From DATFLS01 sp964413425 (GTDB lineage: Bacteria > Fidelibacterota > JAANXI01), in assembly GCA_964413425.1 (NCBI GenBank), contig CAYPST010000140.1, forward strand, positions 1 through 9,444: DNA of 9,444 nt. The letters are read 5' to 3'. Every line of letters begins with the position of its first letter. Position 1 is the first letter of the stretch. Shown here piece after piece: positions 1-6,432 of this stretch. Both the position numbers and the translations under genes were made by a program. The notes under the pieces were generated by a model, which saw only the letters and a program-made list of their open reading frames with translations, was not told the origin of the DNA and searched no databases.

Positions 1-11
1 ACCCCGACTGA

Positions 12-86
12 GAAAATGTGTGTTTTCACCGAATGGGTGCGGAACGTCCCGACGCAGTTCTCGGGGAGGTGAACACGTACATTTTC
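12..86. repeat. Long imperfect inverted repeat, possible structured RNA
   Basis: The arms at 12-30 and 68-86 are complementary at 16 of 19 positions. The left arm begins GAAAATGT and ends TTCACC; the right arm begins GGTGAA and ends ACATTTTC. The 37-nt interior holds small hairpins of its own. CCCCGA at 2-7 can also pair with TCGGGG at 61-66, which would compete with the main stem or form a pseudoknot. No protein frame is convincing here. It could be the 3' end or UTR of a gene beyond the left edge, or a small structured RNA. The window edge prevents a decision. Confidence 0.4.
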
Positions 87-93
87 TTTGTCG

Positions 94-125
94 ATTGAGC
101 GATTTATGGAAATAAATCGCTCAAT
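94..125. terminator. Strong hairpin, likely terminator of an upstream transcript
   Basis: ATTGAGCGATTTAT (94-107) and its exact complement (112-125) form a 14-bp perfect stem closed by a GGAA (GNRA-type) tetraloop. On the + strand it is followed by a short T run (TTTGGG). The stem is symmetric, so it could act in either direction. Its position 240 bp before malQ and behind another inverted repeat fits the end of an upstream transcription unit. The U tract is short, so termination efficiency is uncertain. Confidence 0.5.
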
Positions 126-367
126 TTGGGTAGTCATAAAGAATAAAAATGGTGCAGGTATGGGATGGTAAAAATACATGGAGCAAACAAATATGTACTT
201 CACAATTCTTTCGGTATACAGTGCACAATTTTTTACTCTTTCTTTGCGTCCTTTGTCCCGAAGGGATCCCGTTGGGGCGGTCTTAGCGGCTTCAACAGTT
301 TCTAAATAAACCAAAGCATCGAATAAATACACCACAAAAAAATAGACCTCAATCCACAGGAGAACTA
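126..367 (+). other. malQ upstream region with possible remnant of the 190-bp element
   Basis: This 242-bp AT-rich stretch has no credible gene. Positions 252-306 resemble the right part of the 190-bp element found twice further along: TTTGTCCCG at 252-260, GGGATC and GGGGCGG inside, and TTTCTAAATA at 299-308. The distance between these blocks is about 9 bp shorter than in the intact copies, and no left terminal repeat is seen. It may be a degraded or truncated third copy. No sigma-70 or Bacteroidota-type promoter stands out. The malQ ribosome-binding site AGGAG lies at 358-362. Confidence 0.3.
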
Positions 368-1867
368 ATGAGCATGAAAAAACGCGGAGCGGGTATTTTG
401 CTGCACATCACCTCACTGCCTTCAAAGTACGGTATCGGAGACCTTGGCCCGGCGGCCTATCAATTCGCCGATTTTCTTCATGCTTCGAACCAAACTTACT
501 GGCAGGTATTGCCGGTCAATCCGACCTCTTCGCTGAGTGGGAATTCTCCGTATGCCAGCTCCTCAGCGTTTGCCGGGAGTCCGCTGCTTCTCAGTCCGGA
601 AAAATTAGTCGAAGATAATCTGCTGGAGCAAAAGGACCTTGAGGAGTTGTCCGGGCTGGACCCGCAACGGGTAGATTATGAGTCGGTGATTTCTCAGAAC
701 AACCAGATGCTGCGCAAAGCCTATCACCGCTTTCAGTTCAGCGATCAGCACGAGTACGAAAGATTCTGCCGGGACCACGCCTACTGGCTGGATGACTATG
801 CCCGGTTCGTGACCTTTAAATCCCACTTCGACGAACAAGCCTGGGCCGACTGGCCGGAGGAAATCCGGGACCGGCACCAGGACGACGTAGAGAATCTTGA
901 AGAGGAACTCAGGGATCATATCAACTATCAGAAATTCGTCCAGTTCCTTTTCTTCCGGCAATGGATGGAGTTAAAAACTTACTGTCACGACCGAGGCATC
1001 CAGCTGATCGGTGACATTCCCTACTACGTGCAGTTTGACAGCGCCGATGTGTGGACCCATCCGGACTTATTCAAACTCAATGAGGACAAAAGGCCGGAAT
1101 TCGTGGCGGGGGTTCCCCCGGATTACTTCAGCGAGACCGGCCAGTTATGGGGCAACCCGGTGTTCGACTGGGAGGCTATGCAGTCTAACCGCTATGCCTG
1201 GTGGGTGAAGCGGGTGAGGCATAACTTCAAGCTCACCGATCTGATCCGCATCGATCATTTCCGGGGATTCCTTGCCTACTGGGAAGTTCCGGCCTCGCAT
1301 ACTACGGCAGAGAATGGTACCTGGGTAGAGGCTCCGTCCAGGGATTTCTTCAATGTGCTTCTCAGTTACTACCCCAATCTTCCCATTATCGCCGAGGATC
1401 TGGGTGTCATCACTCCTGATGTCCGGGAATTAATCGCCGACCTGGAACTGCCCGGCATGAAAGTTCTCCAGTTCGGGTTCGATGAACATTTACCGGAAAA
1501 TCCATACGCTCCCCACATGCACGTACGGAACTGTGTGTTGTATACCGGTACCCATGACAACAATACCATGCGCGGCTGGTACGAAGAAGAAGCCGATGAT
1601 ACCACCCGTCAGCGGATATCCGACTACCTGGGCAAGCAGATTCTGGCTGATGAAATTCACCGGGACTTCGTCAAAATGGCCATGCGGTCCGTGGCAAACA
1701 CAGCCATCATCCCCATGCAGGACCTCCTGGGCCTAAACGGCGACTGCCGGATGAACCGCCCGGCCACAGGAGAAGGAAACTGGGAGTGGCGGCTCCTGCC
1801 GGAGCAGATGAATGAAGGGGTTCAGGATGACCTGCTGCATCTGACCGAATTGTATGGAAGGGATTAA
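368..1867 (+). CDS. malQ: 4-alpha-glucanotransferase (amylomaltase), GH77
   Basis: Cytoplasmic enzyme that cleaves alpha-1,4-glucan and transfers the fragment to another glucan or glucose, feeding maltodextrin or glycogen metabolism. At 499 aa it has the usual length of the short bacterial (Thermus-type) GH77 enzymes. The N-terminus carries the family signature around GILLHITSLPSKYGIGDLG (residues 9-27) and GNSPYASSSAFAG (58-70). The three catalytic carboxylates are all visible: nucleophile Asp296 in RIDHFRG, acid/base Glu343 in IAEDLG, and transition-state stabiliser Asp397 in THDNNT. The C-terminal IIPMQDLLGL motif and the final W-WR-P block are present. There is no signal peptide. The ATG at 368 is preceded by AGGAG with 5-nt spacing; an in-frame ATG at 374 is the alternative. 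It is divergent in strand from all other genes here and converges on GH127, so it is an independent unit. The gene looks intact. Confidence 0.96.
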   Translation: MSMKKRGAGILLHITSLPSKYGIGDLGPAAYQFADFLHASNQTYWQVLPVNPTSSLSGNSPYASSSAFAGSPLLLSPEKLVEDNLLEQKDLEELSGLDPQRVDYESVISQNNQMLRKAYHRFQFSDQHEYERFCRDHAYWLDDYARFVTFKSHFDEQAWADWPEEIRDRHQDDVENLEEELRDHINYQKFVQFLFFRQWMELKTYCHDRGIQLIGDIPYYVQFDSADVWTHPDLFKLNEDKRPEFVAGVPPDYFSETGQLWGNPVFDWEAMQSNRYAWWVKRVRHNFKLTDLIRIDHFRGFLAYWEVPASHTTAENGTWVEAPSRDFFNVLLSYYPNLPIIAEDLGVITPDVRELIADLELPGMKVLQFGFDEHLPENPYAPHMHVRNCVLYTGTHDNNTMRGWYEEEADDTTRQRISDYLGKQILADEIHRDFVKMAMRSVANTAIIPMQDLLGLNGDCRMNRPATGEGNWEWRLLPEQMNEGVQDDLLHLTELYGRD

Positions 1868-1872
1868 GAAGG

Positions 1873-1901
1873 CAATATTCCAATACCCAATACCCAATAT
1901 G
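1873..1901. repeat. Heptamer array, CAATACC type, just after malQ stop
   Basis: Units CAATATT, CAATACC, CAATACC and CAATATG follow one another at 7-bp period, with one extra C after the first unit. The array starts six bases after the malQ stop codon. Related degenerate units recur at 1952-1980 and 2181-2207. Confidence 0.7.
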
Positions 1902-1951
1902 CCAAAAACCAGGCCCCCAACCCCGGAAGACAAGAACTCTAGAAGTCAAAA

Positions 1952-1980
1952 CTCCAATACTCAATACTTCAATATTCAAA
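1952..1980. repeat. Degenerate CAATAYT heptamer array
   Basis: Consecutive units CCAATACT, CAATACTT, CAATATT and CAAA have a 7-8 bp period and the same core as the array at 1873-1901. They are separated from it by 50 bp of unrelated sequence. Confidence 0.55.
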
Positions 1981-2086
1981 ATCCGCACCTCCCGGCCCCG
2001 GAAATATGGGTGAGAGTTTTTGCTCGAAAGAAATCTTTCCGGGGTGCGATGAAGTACTCACCAGCTCCGGTTAGCTGACGTCTTTT

Positions 2087-2120
2087 CTTGTGAGAACTTG
2101 TGAGCACTTGTCAGCACTTC
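2087..2120. repeat. Decamer tandem repeat CTTGTGAGCA
   Basis: Three consecutive 10-bp units, CTTGTGAGAA, CTTGTGAGCA and CTTGTCAGCA, are followed by a partial fourth (CTTC). Neighbouring units differ at one position each. The period differs from that of the surrounding heptamer arrays. Confidence 0.75.
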
Positions 2121-2180
2121 ATACCCTCCTTTGTGAAACTTTTTGTAGCTGAAGGGAAGAGCACGACAAGAATCCTATAA

Positions 2181-2207
2181 CTCAACACTCCAATACTCAA
2201 TAGTTCA
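2181..2207. repeat. Degenerate CTCAATA heptamer array
   Basis: Units CTCAACA, CTCCAATA, CTCAATA and GTTCAAA follow at 7-8 bp period. This is the third occurrence of the CAATA-core family in the same intergenic region. Confidence 0.5.
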
Positions 2208-2232
2208 AAAACACAAAAAGCCCAACACCTGC

Positions 2233-2246
2233 GTTTGCCGTTTGCC
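2233..2246. repeat. Two-unit heptamer GTTTGCC
   Basis: GTTTGCC is perfectly duplicated in tandem. Two units alone are weak evidence; it is listed because it shares the 7-bp period of the neighbouring arrays with a different sequence. Confidence 0.4.
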
Positions 2247-2345
2247 TTCTTTCTTCCGCCTTCTCGCTTTCTATCCGTCGTGATCTCACGGTGTAAGATC
2301 AGCCGTTTGGTGCTCTCCGGCCAACTCACCCTCTCGGTCCCCTTT

Positions 2346-2362
2346 TCCCGAGACAATCGGGA
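2346..2362. repeat. Small inverted repeat TCCCGA-N5-TCGGGA
   Basis: A perfect 6-bp stem with the 5-nt loop GACAA. It shares the TCCCG...CGGGATC pattern with hairpins inside both 190-bp elements (6621-6636 and 9340-9355) and with the palindrome at 2637-2652. Confidence 0.5.
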
Positions 2363-2395
2363 TCTTCGTCTTACTCCACTCCCCTCAACACAAGC

Positions 2396-2411
2396 CCCCC
2401 AAGAGAGGGGG
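2396..2411. repeat. GC hairpin CCCCC-N6-GGGGG
   Basis: Five C and five G residues flank AAGAGA. On the - strand the wider context reads as pyrimidine- and G-rich blocks (CCCCCTCTCTT, then GGGGGGC, then GAGGGGAG). It looks like a dispersed non-coding repeat rather than a terminator, since no T run follows on either strand. Confidence 0.4.
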
Positions 2412-2511
2412 AGGCGCGTCTTCGCAATGATACCTTCTTCGTATTCCTCTGTTCTATGTTCCGTGTAAAGCCAGCGGGCCCGGTCCTCCCCGCTATCCCA
2501 ATCCCTCAACA

Positions 2512-2539
2512 ACTGACGATTGACGGTTGACGATTGACA
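2512..2539. repeat. Heptamer array of four units, ATTGACG type
   Basis: Units ACTGACG, ATTGACG, GTTGACG and ATTGACA follow at exact 7-bp period. This is the cleanest heptamer array in the window, and its sequence is unrelated to the CAATACC family upstream. Confidence 0.75.
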
Positions 2540-2636
2540 TTGTTTTTATATCCGACTCGAGCACAGACTCCTCCCATCTCTCCCCTCGCTCCACAATAGC
2601 CCAACACTTGCTTCTCACTTTTTATCTGTGGACATC

Positions 2637-2652
2637 TCCCGATGCATCGGGA
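2637..2652. repeat. 16-bp perfect palindrome TCCCGATGCATCGGGA
   Basis: The palindrome is exact over 16 bp. It lies 77 bp beyond the GH127 stop codon, so it could stabilise or end that transcript, but no T run follows on either strand. It belongs by sequence to the TCCCG...CGGGA hairpin group in this window. Confidence 0.55.
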
Positions 2653-2692
2653 CAAGTTGCGCCAATCTGTGGCTGTACGCCGGGGTGGGTGG

Positions 2693-2705
2693 CCGGACGC
2701 TCCGG
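2693..2705 (-). terminator. Weak GC hairpin after the GH127 gene
   Basis: CCGGA-CGC-TCCGG is a 5-bp stem with a 3-nt loop 24 bp past the GH127 stop on the - strand. No U tract follows, so a terminator role is only suggested by position. The adjoining sequence repeats GACCGG several times. Confidence 0.25.
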
Positions 2706-2728
2706 TCTCCGTTTTCCGGTCCCCGGTC

Positions 2729-4591
2729 TCATTCCCCCACGAACTTCACCGTAAACTTAATCCTGGCCGGAATCCGCTGGATGGGCTCCTCTCCGTTTCT
2801 CCGGAAAGCAGGCAGGGTGTCCGACCACTCACCAAAGCCGGTCTGTTCCGCCATGGGAACCAGTGTGGCAGAGGACTCACGCCCATTGATCCACGCCGGC
2901 AACCGAAAATGGCTGTCCGGATATCGGAATTTTCCTCTCTGAGATGCCGAGCCACCACCGGCACCTGCTTTCGGTGTCAGATAGATCGTGTCCGGAAGGG
3001 CATCGTTATACTGGAGATCCGCGGCGAGCAGGAGCGGTCCCCGGCAGACCGTTGCGGAAGTGAATACGTTGTACAACCGCCGGTCGTGGGACACCTCGGT
3101 TCCCCGGTTATCCTCAATCCGCAGCGCCATGGGCAGCTGCAGTGCAATCCGATCACCTGATTCCCAGACCCGCCGGAGACTGGCATAACCCTGAACCGTT
3201 TCTATCTCTGCTATCTGGCCATTCACCCGGACCCGATAGTCCCCCTCCGCCCAGTCCGGCACCCGCAAACGAAGGGCAAACTCTGTCTGTCGATCCGGAT
3301 GAATGGTGAGGGATATGTTTCCATCAGCCGGATAGTCGGTTTGCGTTCGAACTTCTACCGGCACCCCGGCAGCCGAGACCGTTGCTTCGAGGGGCGCATA
3401 CAGGTTCACCCAGAGATTCCCGGCATCGCCGACCACACTGAAGTTCAGGAGCTCGGCATGGGCAAACATTCCATGCATGGTGCAGCACCACCAGGATTCC
3501 GAATACGGGGCCTCGTATCCCCTGGCATTCATCACCGAATGTCCGAACGCGCCGTTATGGGTCTGGTGAAAATTCAGCGCATTCCACCAGATATTCTCGG
3601 CTTCGTCCATGTAGATCCCCTTCTTAGTCACCGCCCACATGTGCAGGTTCAGCCGCAGCCAGTCCGTTACCGAGCAGCCCTCGGTCCGCCGGTTCACCGG
3701 GAAATACTCACAGGTACCCCCATCCGGCTGGGCCACACGAGTCCTGATATCCCGCCAATAAATATCGGTCAGCAGGTCACGGTAACTTTCCTGGCCTGTG
3801 TGAAGATACAACCTGGCAATCCCGACCATGGTGTTCATGTATGAATGCGAATGGTAGAATCCGAATTCGGGGAGCAGCGGTACGATTTTCCGGGCGGCCT
3901 CCAGATACCTTTCGTCTCCGGTGGACTCAAACAGCAGCATGAGGCCCTCCATCACACTGGTATAATGGGTCTTAATAAAGCGGTTTCTGAAATCGGCCGG
4001 ATCCCGGTCCTCATCCCAGGGATTGCCTTGGTGCGCGGTCGTCCAGTCCGGAATGCCTGCTGTGAGATAGTCTCCCAGATTTTCCGCTGCCTGCAGGAAC
4101 CGCGGGTCATCCGACAGCCGGTAATACTCCACCAGTCCGACCAGTAACCGACCGTGTCCGAATATCTGCCGCCCCCAGTAATCCCAGCCTTCGGGTCGCT
4201 GGTTCACGCCGAAATACCCATCCGGTGTCTGATATCTTAGAATCCGTTCGGCGAGAGAATCAAGCTTCGCCGGCCGCTCTCCCAGCAGGCGGGACAGGAA
4301 ACTCCACGCTCCCAGCATCCGGCCGGAGACATCCCCTTCGTACTCTTCGAAGCGCCGCTGGTACTCCTCCCTGCGGGCAACATCCTCGGTGACCAGCCGC
4401 AGGCTGAACGGATGTCCCGCCATTCGCCGCTCGGTAAGCTGCACACGATCCGCCAGGTCTCCTGCTATCGTTACCTGATTCGGAAAAGTGAACTCGTTGT
4501 CCTGGGTAACCTGCTTGCGACTGCAGGAATTGAAATACAAAACAAGACAACCCAGGAGGAACGAAAGAAGAACATATTTTTTGAACAACAT
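2729..4591 (-). CDS. GH127/DUF1680-type lipoprotein, putative beta-L-arabinofuranosidase
   Basis: Predicted exported glycoside hydrolase, 620 aa from the ATG. Residues 1-22 form a Lys-led hydrophobic signal ending at Cys23 (lipobox-like FNSC), so it is probably a lipoprotein. The catalytic part is an (alpha/alpha)6-barrel of the DUF1680 type (roughly 45-390), followed by a beta-rich C-terminal half (390-620) with the typical RLRVPDWAEG block near 441. Characterised GH127 enzymes use a cysteine nucleophile and a Zn site of Glu, Cys and a Cys-Cys pair. The counterparts here are Glu304 and Cys306 (TEGC) and Cys369-Cys370 (WWCCTMHG), with Cys369 the expected nucleophile. Glu295 is a candidate acid/base. 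The Glu-Cys to Cys-Cys spacing is shorter than in HypBA1, so substrate specificity is uncertain. A GTG at 4606 would add 5 residues; the ATG at 4591, with GGAG 9 nt upstream, fits the signal peptide better. Confidence 0.85.
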   Translation of the reverse strand: MLFKKYVLLSFLLGCLVLYFNSCSRKQVTQDNEFTFPNQVTIAGDLADRVQLTERRMAGHPFSLRLVTEDVARREEYQRRFEEYEGDVSGRMLGAWSFLSRLLGERPAKLDSLAERILRYQTPDGYFGVNQRPEGWDYWGRQIFGHGRLLVGLVEYYRLSDDPRFLQAAENLGDYLTAGIPDWTTAHQGNPWDEDRDPADFRNRFIKTHYTSVMEGLMLLFESTGDERYLEAARKIVPLLPEFGFYHSHSYMNTMVGIARLYLHTGQESYRDLLTDIYWRDIRTRVAQPDGGTCEYFPVNRRTEGCSVTDWLRLNLHMWAVTKKGIYMDEAENIWWNALNFHQTHNGAFGHSVMNARGYEAPYSESWWCCTMHGMFAHAELLNFSVVGDAGNLWVNLYAPLEATVSAAGVPVEVRTQTDYPADGNISLTIHPDRQTEFALRLRVPDWAEGDYRVRVNGQIAEIETVQGYASLRRVWESGDRIALQLPMALRIEDNRGTEVSHDRRLYNVFTSATVCRGPLLLAADLQYNDALPDTIYLTPKAGAGGGSASQRGKFRYPDSHFRLPAWINGRESSATLVPMAEQTGFGEWSDTLPAFRRNGEEPIQRIPARIKFTVKFVGE

Positions 4592-4647
4592 AGAACAACA
4601 CTCCACTGTTTTGCGTGCCTGTCAGGCTTGCATAATCATCTCTGTGA

Positions 4648-4709
4648 ACGCAGCCGGAGAGTCATACGAAATGAGCTGCTTGCCAGTGACGTCTCCCCTT
4701 TCGCTGCGT
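4648..4709 (-). promoter_or_regulatory. Structured 5' leader of the GH127 gene
   Basis: Outer arms ACGCAGC (4648-4654) and GCTGCGT (4703-4709) pair perfectly over 7 bp. Inside them GGAGA-GTCA (4656-4664) pairs with TGAC-TCTCC (4687-4696), interrupted only by one bulged base, leaving a 22-nt apical loop. The whole lies 57-118 bp upstream of the GH127 ATG on the transcribed side, so it would be in the mRNA leader if transcription starts near the palindrome further upstream. It may be a cis-acting RNA or an mRNA-stabilising hairpin. I do not recognise a known riboswitch. Confidence 0.4.
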
Positions 4710-4767
4710 CTGAAATGTGAGTCGAGGGCTCTGGGGCTCCTTTTATAGCCATCTCGTTCTTACTACC

Positions 4768-4788
4768 GTGGTTTAACCCATAAACCAC
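4768..4788. promoter_or_regulatory. Operator-like palindrome upstream of GH127
   Basis: GTGGTTTA (4768-4775) and TAAACCAC (4781-4788) are perfect 8-bp inverted arms around ACCCA. The 21-bp symmetric site lies about 180 bp upstream of the GH127 start, in the GH127-rhaA gap. Its size and symmetry suit a dimeric repressor such as LacI or GntR family. On the - strand TATAAAAGG follows 22 bp downstream and could be part of a promoter. No regulator gene is in the window. A short hairpin in an RNA is the alternative. Confidence 0.4.
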
Positions 4789-4837
4789 TGAACCAGGCAA
4801 AACTCACTTTACGCAACTTCAGATGTACATCCGCCCG

Positions 4838-4861
4838 CGGACCGGGCACTCTCCCGGTCCG
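4838..4861 (-). terminator. GC-rich hairpin behind rhaA
   Basis: CGGACCGGG (4838-4846) and CCCGGTCCG (4853-4861) form a perfect 9-bp stem with a 6-nt loop, 36 bp past the rhaA stop on the - strand. GATGTACA occurs on both sides (4822-4829 and 4880-4887). No U tract follows, so it may be an mRNA 3'-end stabiliser or a non-canonical terminator separating rhaA from the GH127 unit. Confidence 0.5.
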
Positions 4862-4896
4862 GGAATTACCAGAAAACCTGATGTACAGACCATGCC

Positions 4897-6162
4897 CTAT
4901 CGTTTCAGCAGAACCTCAACTTCGTAGTGCTTCACCTCATCGAACCAGGCCTTCCCGACCGGCACCTCGTTCTGCAGACAATAGTAATCCCACACGGCAC
5001 CGAAGGGTAAGGTCTTCGCCTCTTCCATGATTGCCAGCCGCGAGGTATAATCGCCGTTCGCTTCGAATTCCTGCAGCATATCACCCGGCTCCAGGAGTGC
5101 GTTCAGCAGCGCCTTTAACGTGGCCCGGGTCCCGATAACCCAGGCGGCGACCCGGTTGATACTGGCATCAAAAAAGTCCAGACCGATATGCGCCCGGCTC
5201 AGATAATCGCCGCGGACCAGTTCTCCGGCCAGTTCCCGGACATCATCATTGAAAAGGACCACATGGTCACTGTCCCAGCGCACACCTCTGCTGATATGAA
5301 ACATCAGCTCGTCTACATACGTGAAGAGCGAAGTAATTTTATCGGCCACATTCTCGGTGGGATGGAAGTGACCGGTATCCACACAATACAGTTTGTTATT
5401 TTTGATAGCATACCCCACATAAAAATCATGAGAGCCCACCACGTAACTCTCCGAACCAATTCCGAACAGTTTACTCTCCACGGAATCCAGCAGGTTGTTT
5501 GCATCGAACTCAGGAGCGAACATTTCGTCTAACGACTTTTTTAGTGTAACACGCGGGGTTTTCCGATCCGCCGGAATGTCTTTCAATCCGTCCGGAATCC
5601 AGACGTTATTCACACAGGCGGTTCCCAGTTCCTCACCGATATGGTTTCCGATCCTCCGGCAGGCGATACCATGATTCACCCAGTACTTCCGGATATTTTC
5701 ATTATAACTTGCCAGGGTAAATCCATCTCTGGCTTTCGGGTGGGCAAAGAAAGTCGGGTTAAAGTCCATTCCGATACCAAGTTCTTTCGCCCAGTCGATC
5801 CACGTTCGGAAATGCTCGGGAGCGAGTTCATCTCTGCCCACCTGTTTTCCGTTGGTTTCCGCATAGATTGCGTGAAGACTTATCCGGTGCATCCCGGGTA
5901 TTAAACTATGGGCCTTCTCGAAGTCTGCCCGAAGTTCATCCGGTGTTCGGGCGCGGCCCGGATAATTCCCGGTGGCCTGAATCCCGGCACCTTCCAGGCT
6001 GGAATCGCCTTCGAATCCCACCACATCATCTCCCTGCCAGCAATGGATAGACAACGGAATTTTACTTAATGCAGCGAGTGCCTGATCCGTGTCGATACCA
6101 TATTCCCCATATTGCTCCTGTGCTTCAGAATATGCTTGTTCAATACGATTACCTGCGGTCAT
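4897..6162 (-). CDS. rhaA: L-rhamnose isomerase
   Basis: Cytoplasmic metal-dependent enzyme (EC 5.3.1.14) converting L-rhamnose to L-rhamnulose, the first step of phosphorylative rhamnose catabolism. At 421 aa it matches the E. coli and Bacillus enzymes (about 420). The N-terminal signature IHCWQGDDVVGFE is at residues 39-51. Metal ligands known from the E. coli structure are all conserved with a constant five-residue offset: Glu229 (VESKLFG), Asp262 (VDTGHFHP), His289, Asp297 and Asp299 (RWDSDH), and Asp329 (GLDFFDASINR). The C-terminal GDYTSRLAIMEE block is typical. The ATG start has GGGAGGAG only 4 nt upstream (6167-6174), a strong ribosome-binding site. The gene looks intact. It is separated by almost 900 bp from the aldolase upstream, so it probably has its own promoter. 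The rhamnulokinase expected next to it is absent here. Confidence 0.97.
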   Translation of the reverse strand: MTAGNRIEQAYSEAQEQYGEYGIDTDQALAALSKIPLSIHCWQGDDVVGFEGDSSLEGAGIQATGNYPGRARTPDELRADFEKAHSLIPGMHRISLHAIYAETNGKQVGRDELAPEHFRTWIDWAKELGIGMDFNPTFFAHPKARDGFTLASYNENIRKYWVNHGIACRRIGNHIGEELGTACVNNVWIPDGLKDIPADRKTPRVTLKKSLDEMFAPEFDANNLLDSVESKLFGIGSESYVVGSHDFYVGYAIKNNKLYCVDTGHFHPTENVADKITSLFTYVDELMFHISRGVRWDSDHVVLFNDDVRELAGELVRGDYLSRAHIGLDFFDASINRVAAWVIGTRATLKALLNALLEPGDMLQEFEANGDYTSRLAIMEEAKTLPFGAVWDYYCLQNEVPVGKAWFDEVKHYEVEVLLKR

Positions 6163-6432
6163 GAAACTCCTCCCTTCTGCCTGTAAACATTCTGATAATT
6201 ACTCCAGTGAAATTTTCGTCTACTCCATTCTTAGGTAAAAATGTCTTCCGAGAGTGTCCATACATTCATGGTTCGGACAATTGATTGGCTGCGATGACAG
6301 GGTGTGGTTTACAGTCGTCCGGGCAGTCCAGGGATTTGCTTATACCCCCAATAGACCTCATAAATGCATACACTTCATAACTCCGGCGCTCTTCGACAAC
6401 GGTGCATTAACATAGGCATTAAATTCGAATGA
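6163..6432 (-). promoter_or_regulatory. rhaA upstream region with possible operator
   Basis: These 270 bp contain no gene. Within them TGTCC (6255-6259) and GGACA (6275-6279) are inverted arms 15 bp apart, and CCAT/ATGG overlap them, giving an imperfect dyad about 95-115 bp before the rhaA ATG. This could bind a rhamnose-responsive regulator, but the symmetry is weak. I see no convincing -35/-10 pair. Confidence 0.2.

Larger units (their letters stand above)
1868..2728. other. 861-bp convergent intergenic region packed with short repeats
   Basis: No frame here looks like a protein. Open frames of 60-130 codons are repeat-derived or of low, Arg/Ser-rich complexity. The region contains several heptamer arrays, a decamer array, a 16-bp perfect palindrome and GC hairpins, listed separately. 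It lies between the converging 3' ends of malQ and GH127. No classical hairpin-plus-U-tract terminator is seen on either strand, though the GC hairpins may serve that role. Confidence 0.7.

Noticed and set aside
12..86. Integron attC site
   Set aside because: The inverted repeat lacks the R-box core (GTTRRRY/RYYYAAC), and no integrase or cassette array is present.
1707..1988. Open frames on the - strand reading the CAATACC heptamers as Ile/Gly/Tyr/Trp-rich peptides
   Set aside because: They are repeat translations partly overlapping malQ; such peptides are a common annotation artefact of heptamer arrays.
2111..2512. 133-codon open frame on the - strand in the malQ-GH127 gap
   Set aside because: The translation is low-complexity and Arg-rich, runs through tandem repeats (it reads them as LLSIGVLSYRIL), and lacks any conserved pattern.
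1873..2539. CRISPR array
   Set aside because: Repeats are 7-10 bp and directly adjacent, with no 20-40 bp spacers and no cas genes.
3299..4147. Two open frames (181 and 100 codons) on the + strand inside GH127
   Set aside because: Both lie antisense to a complete GH127-type gene and show no family features or ribosome-binding sites.
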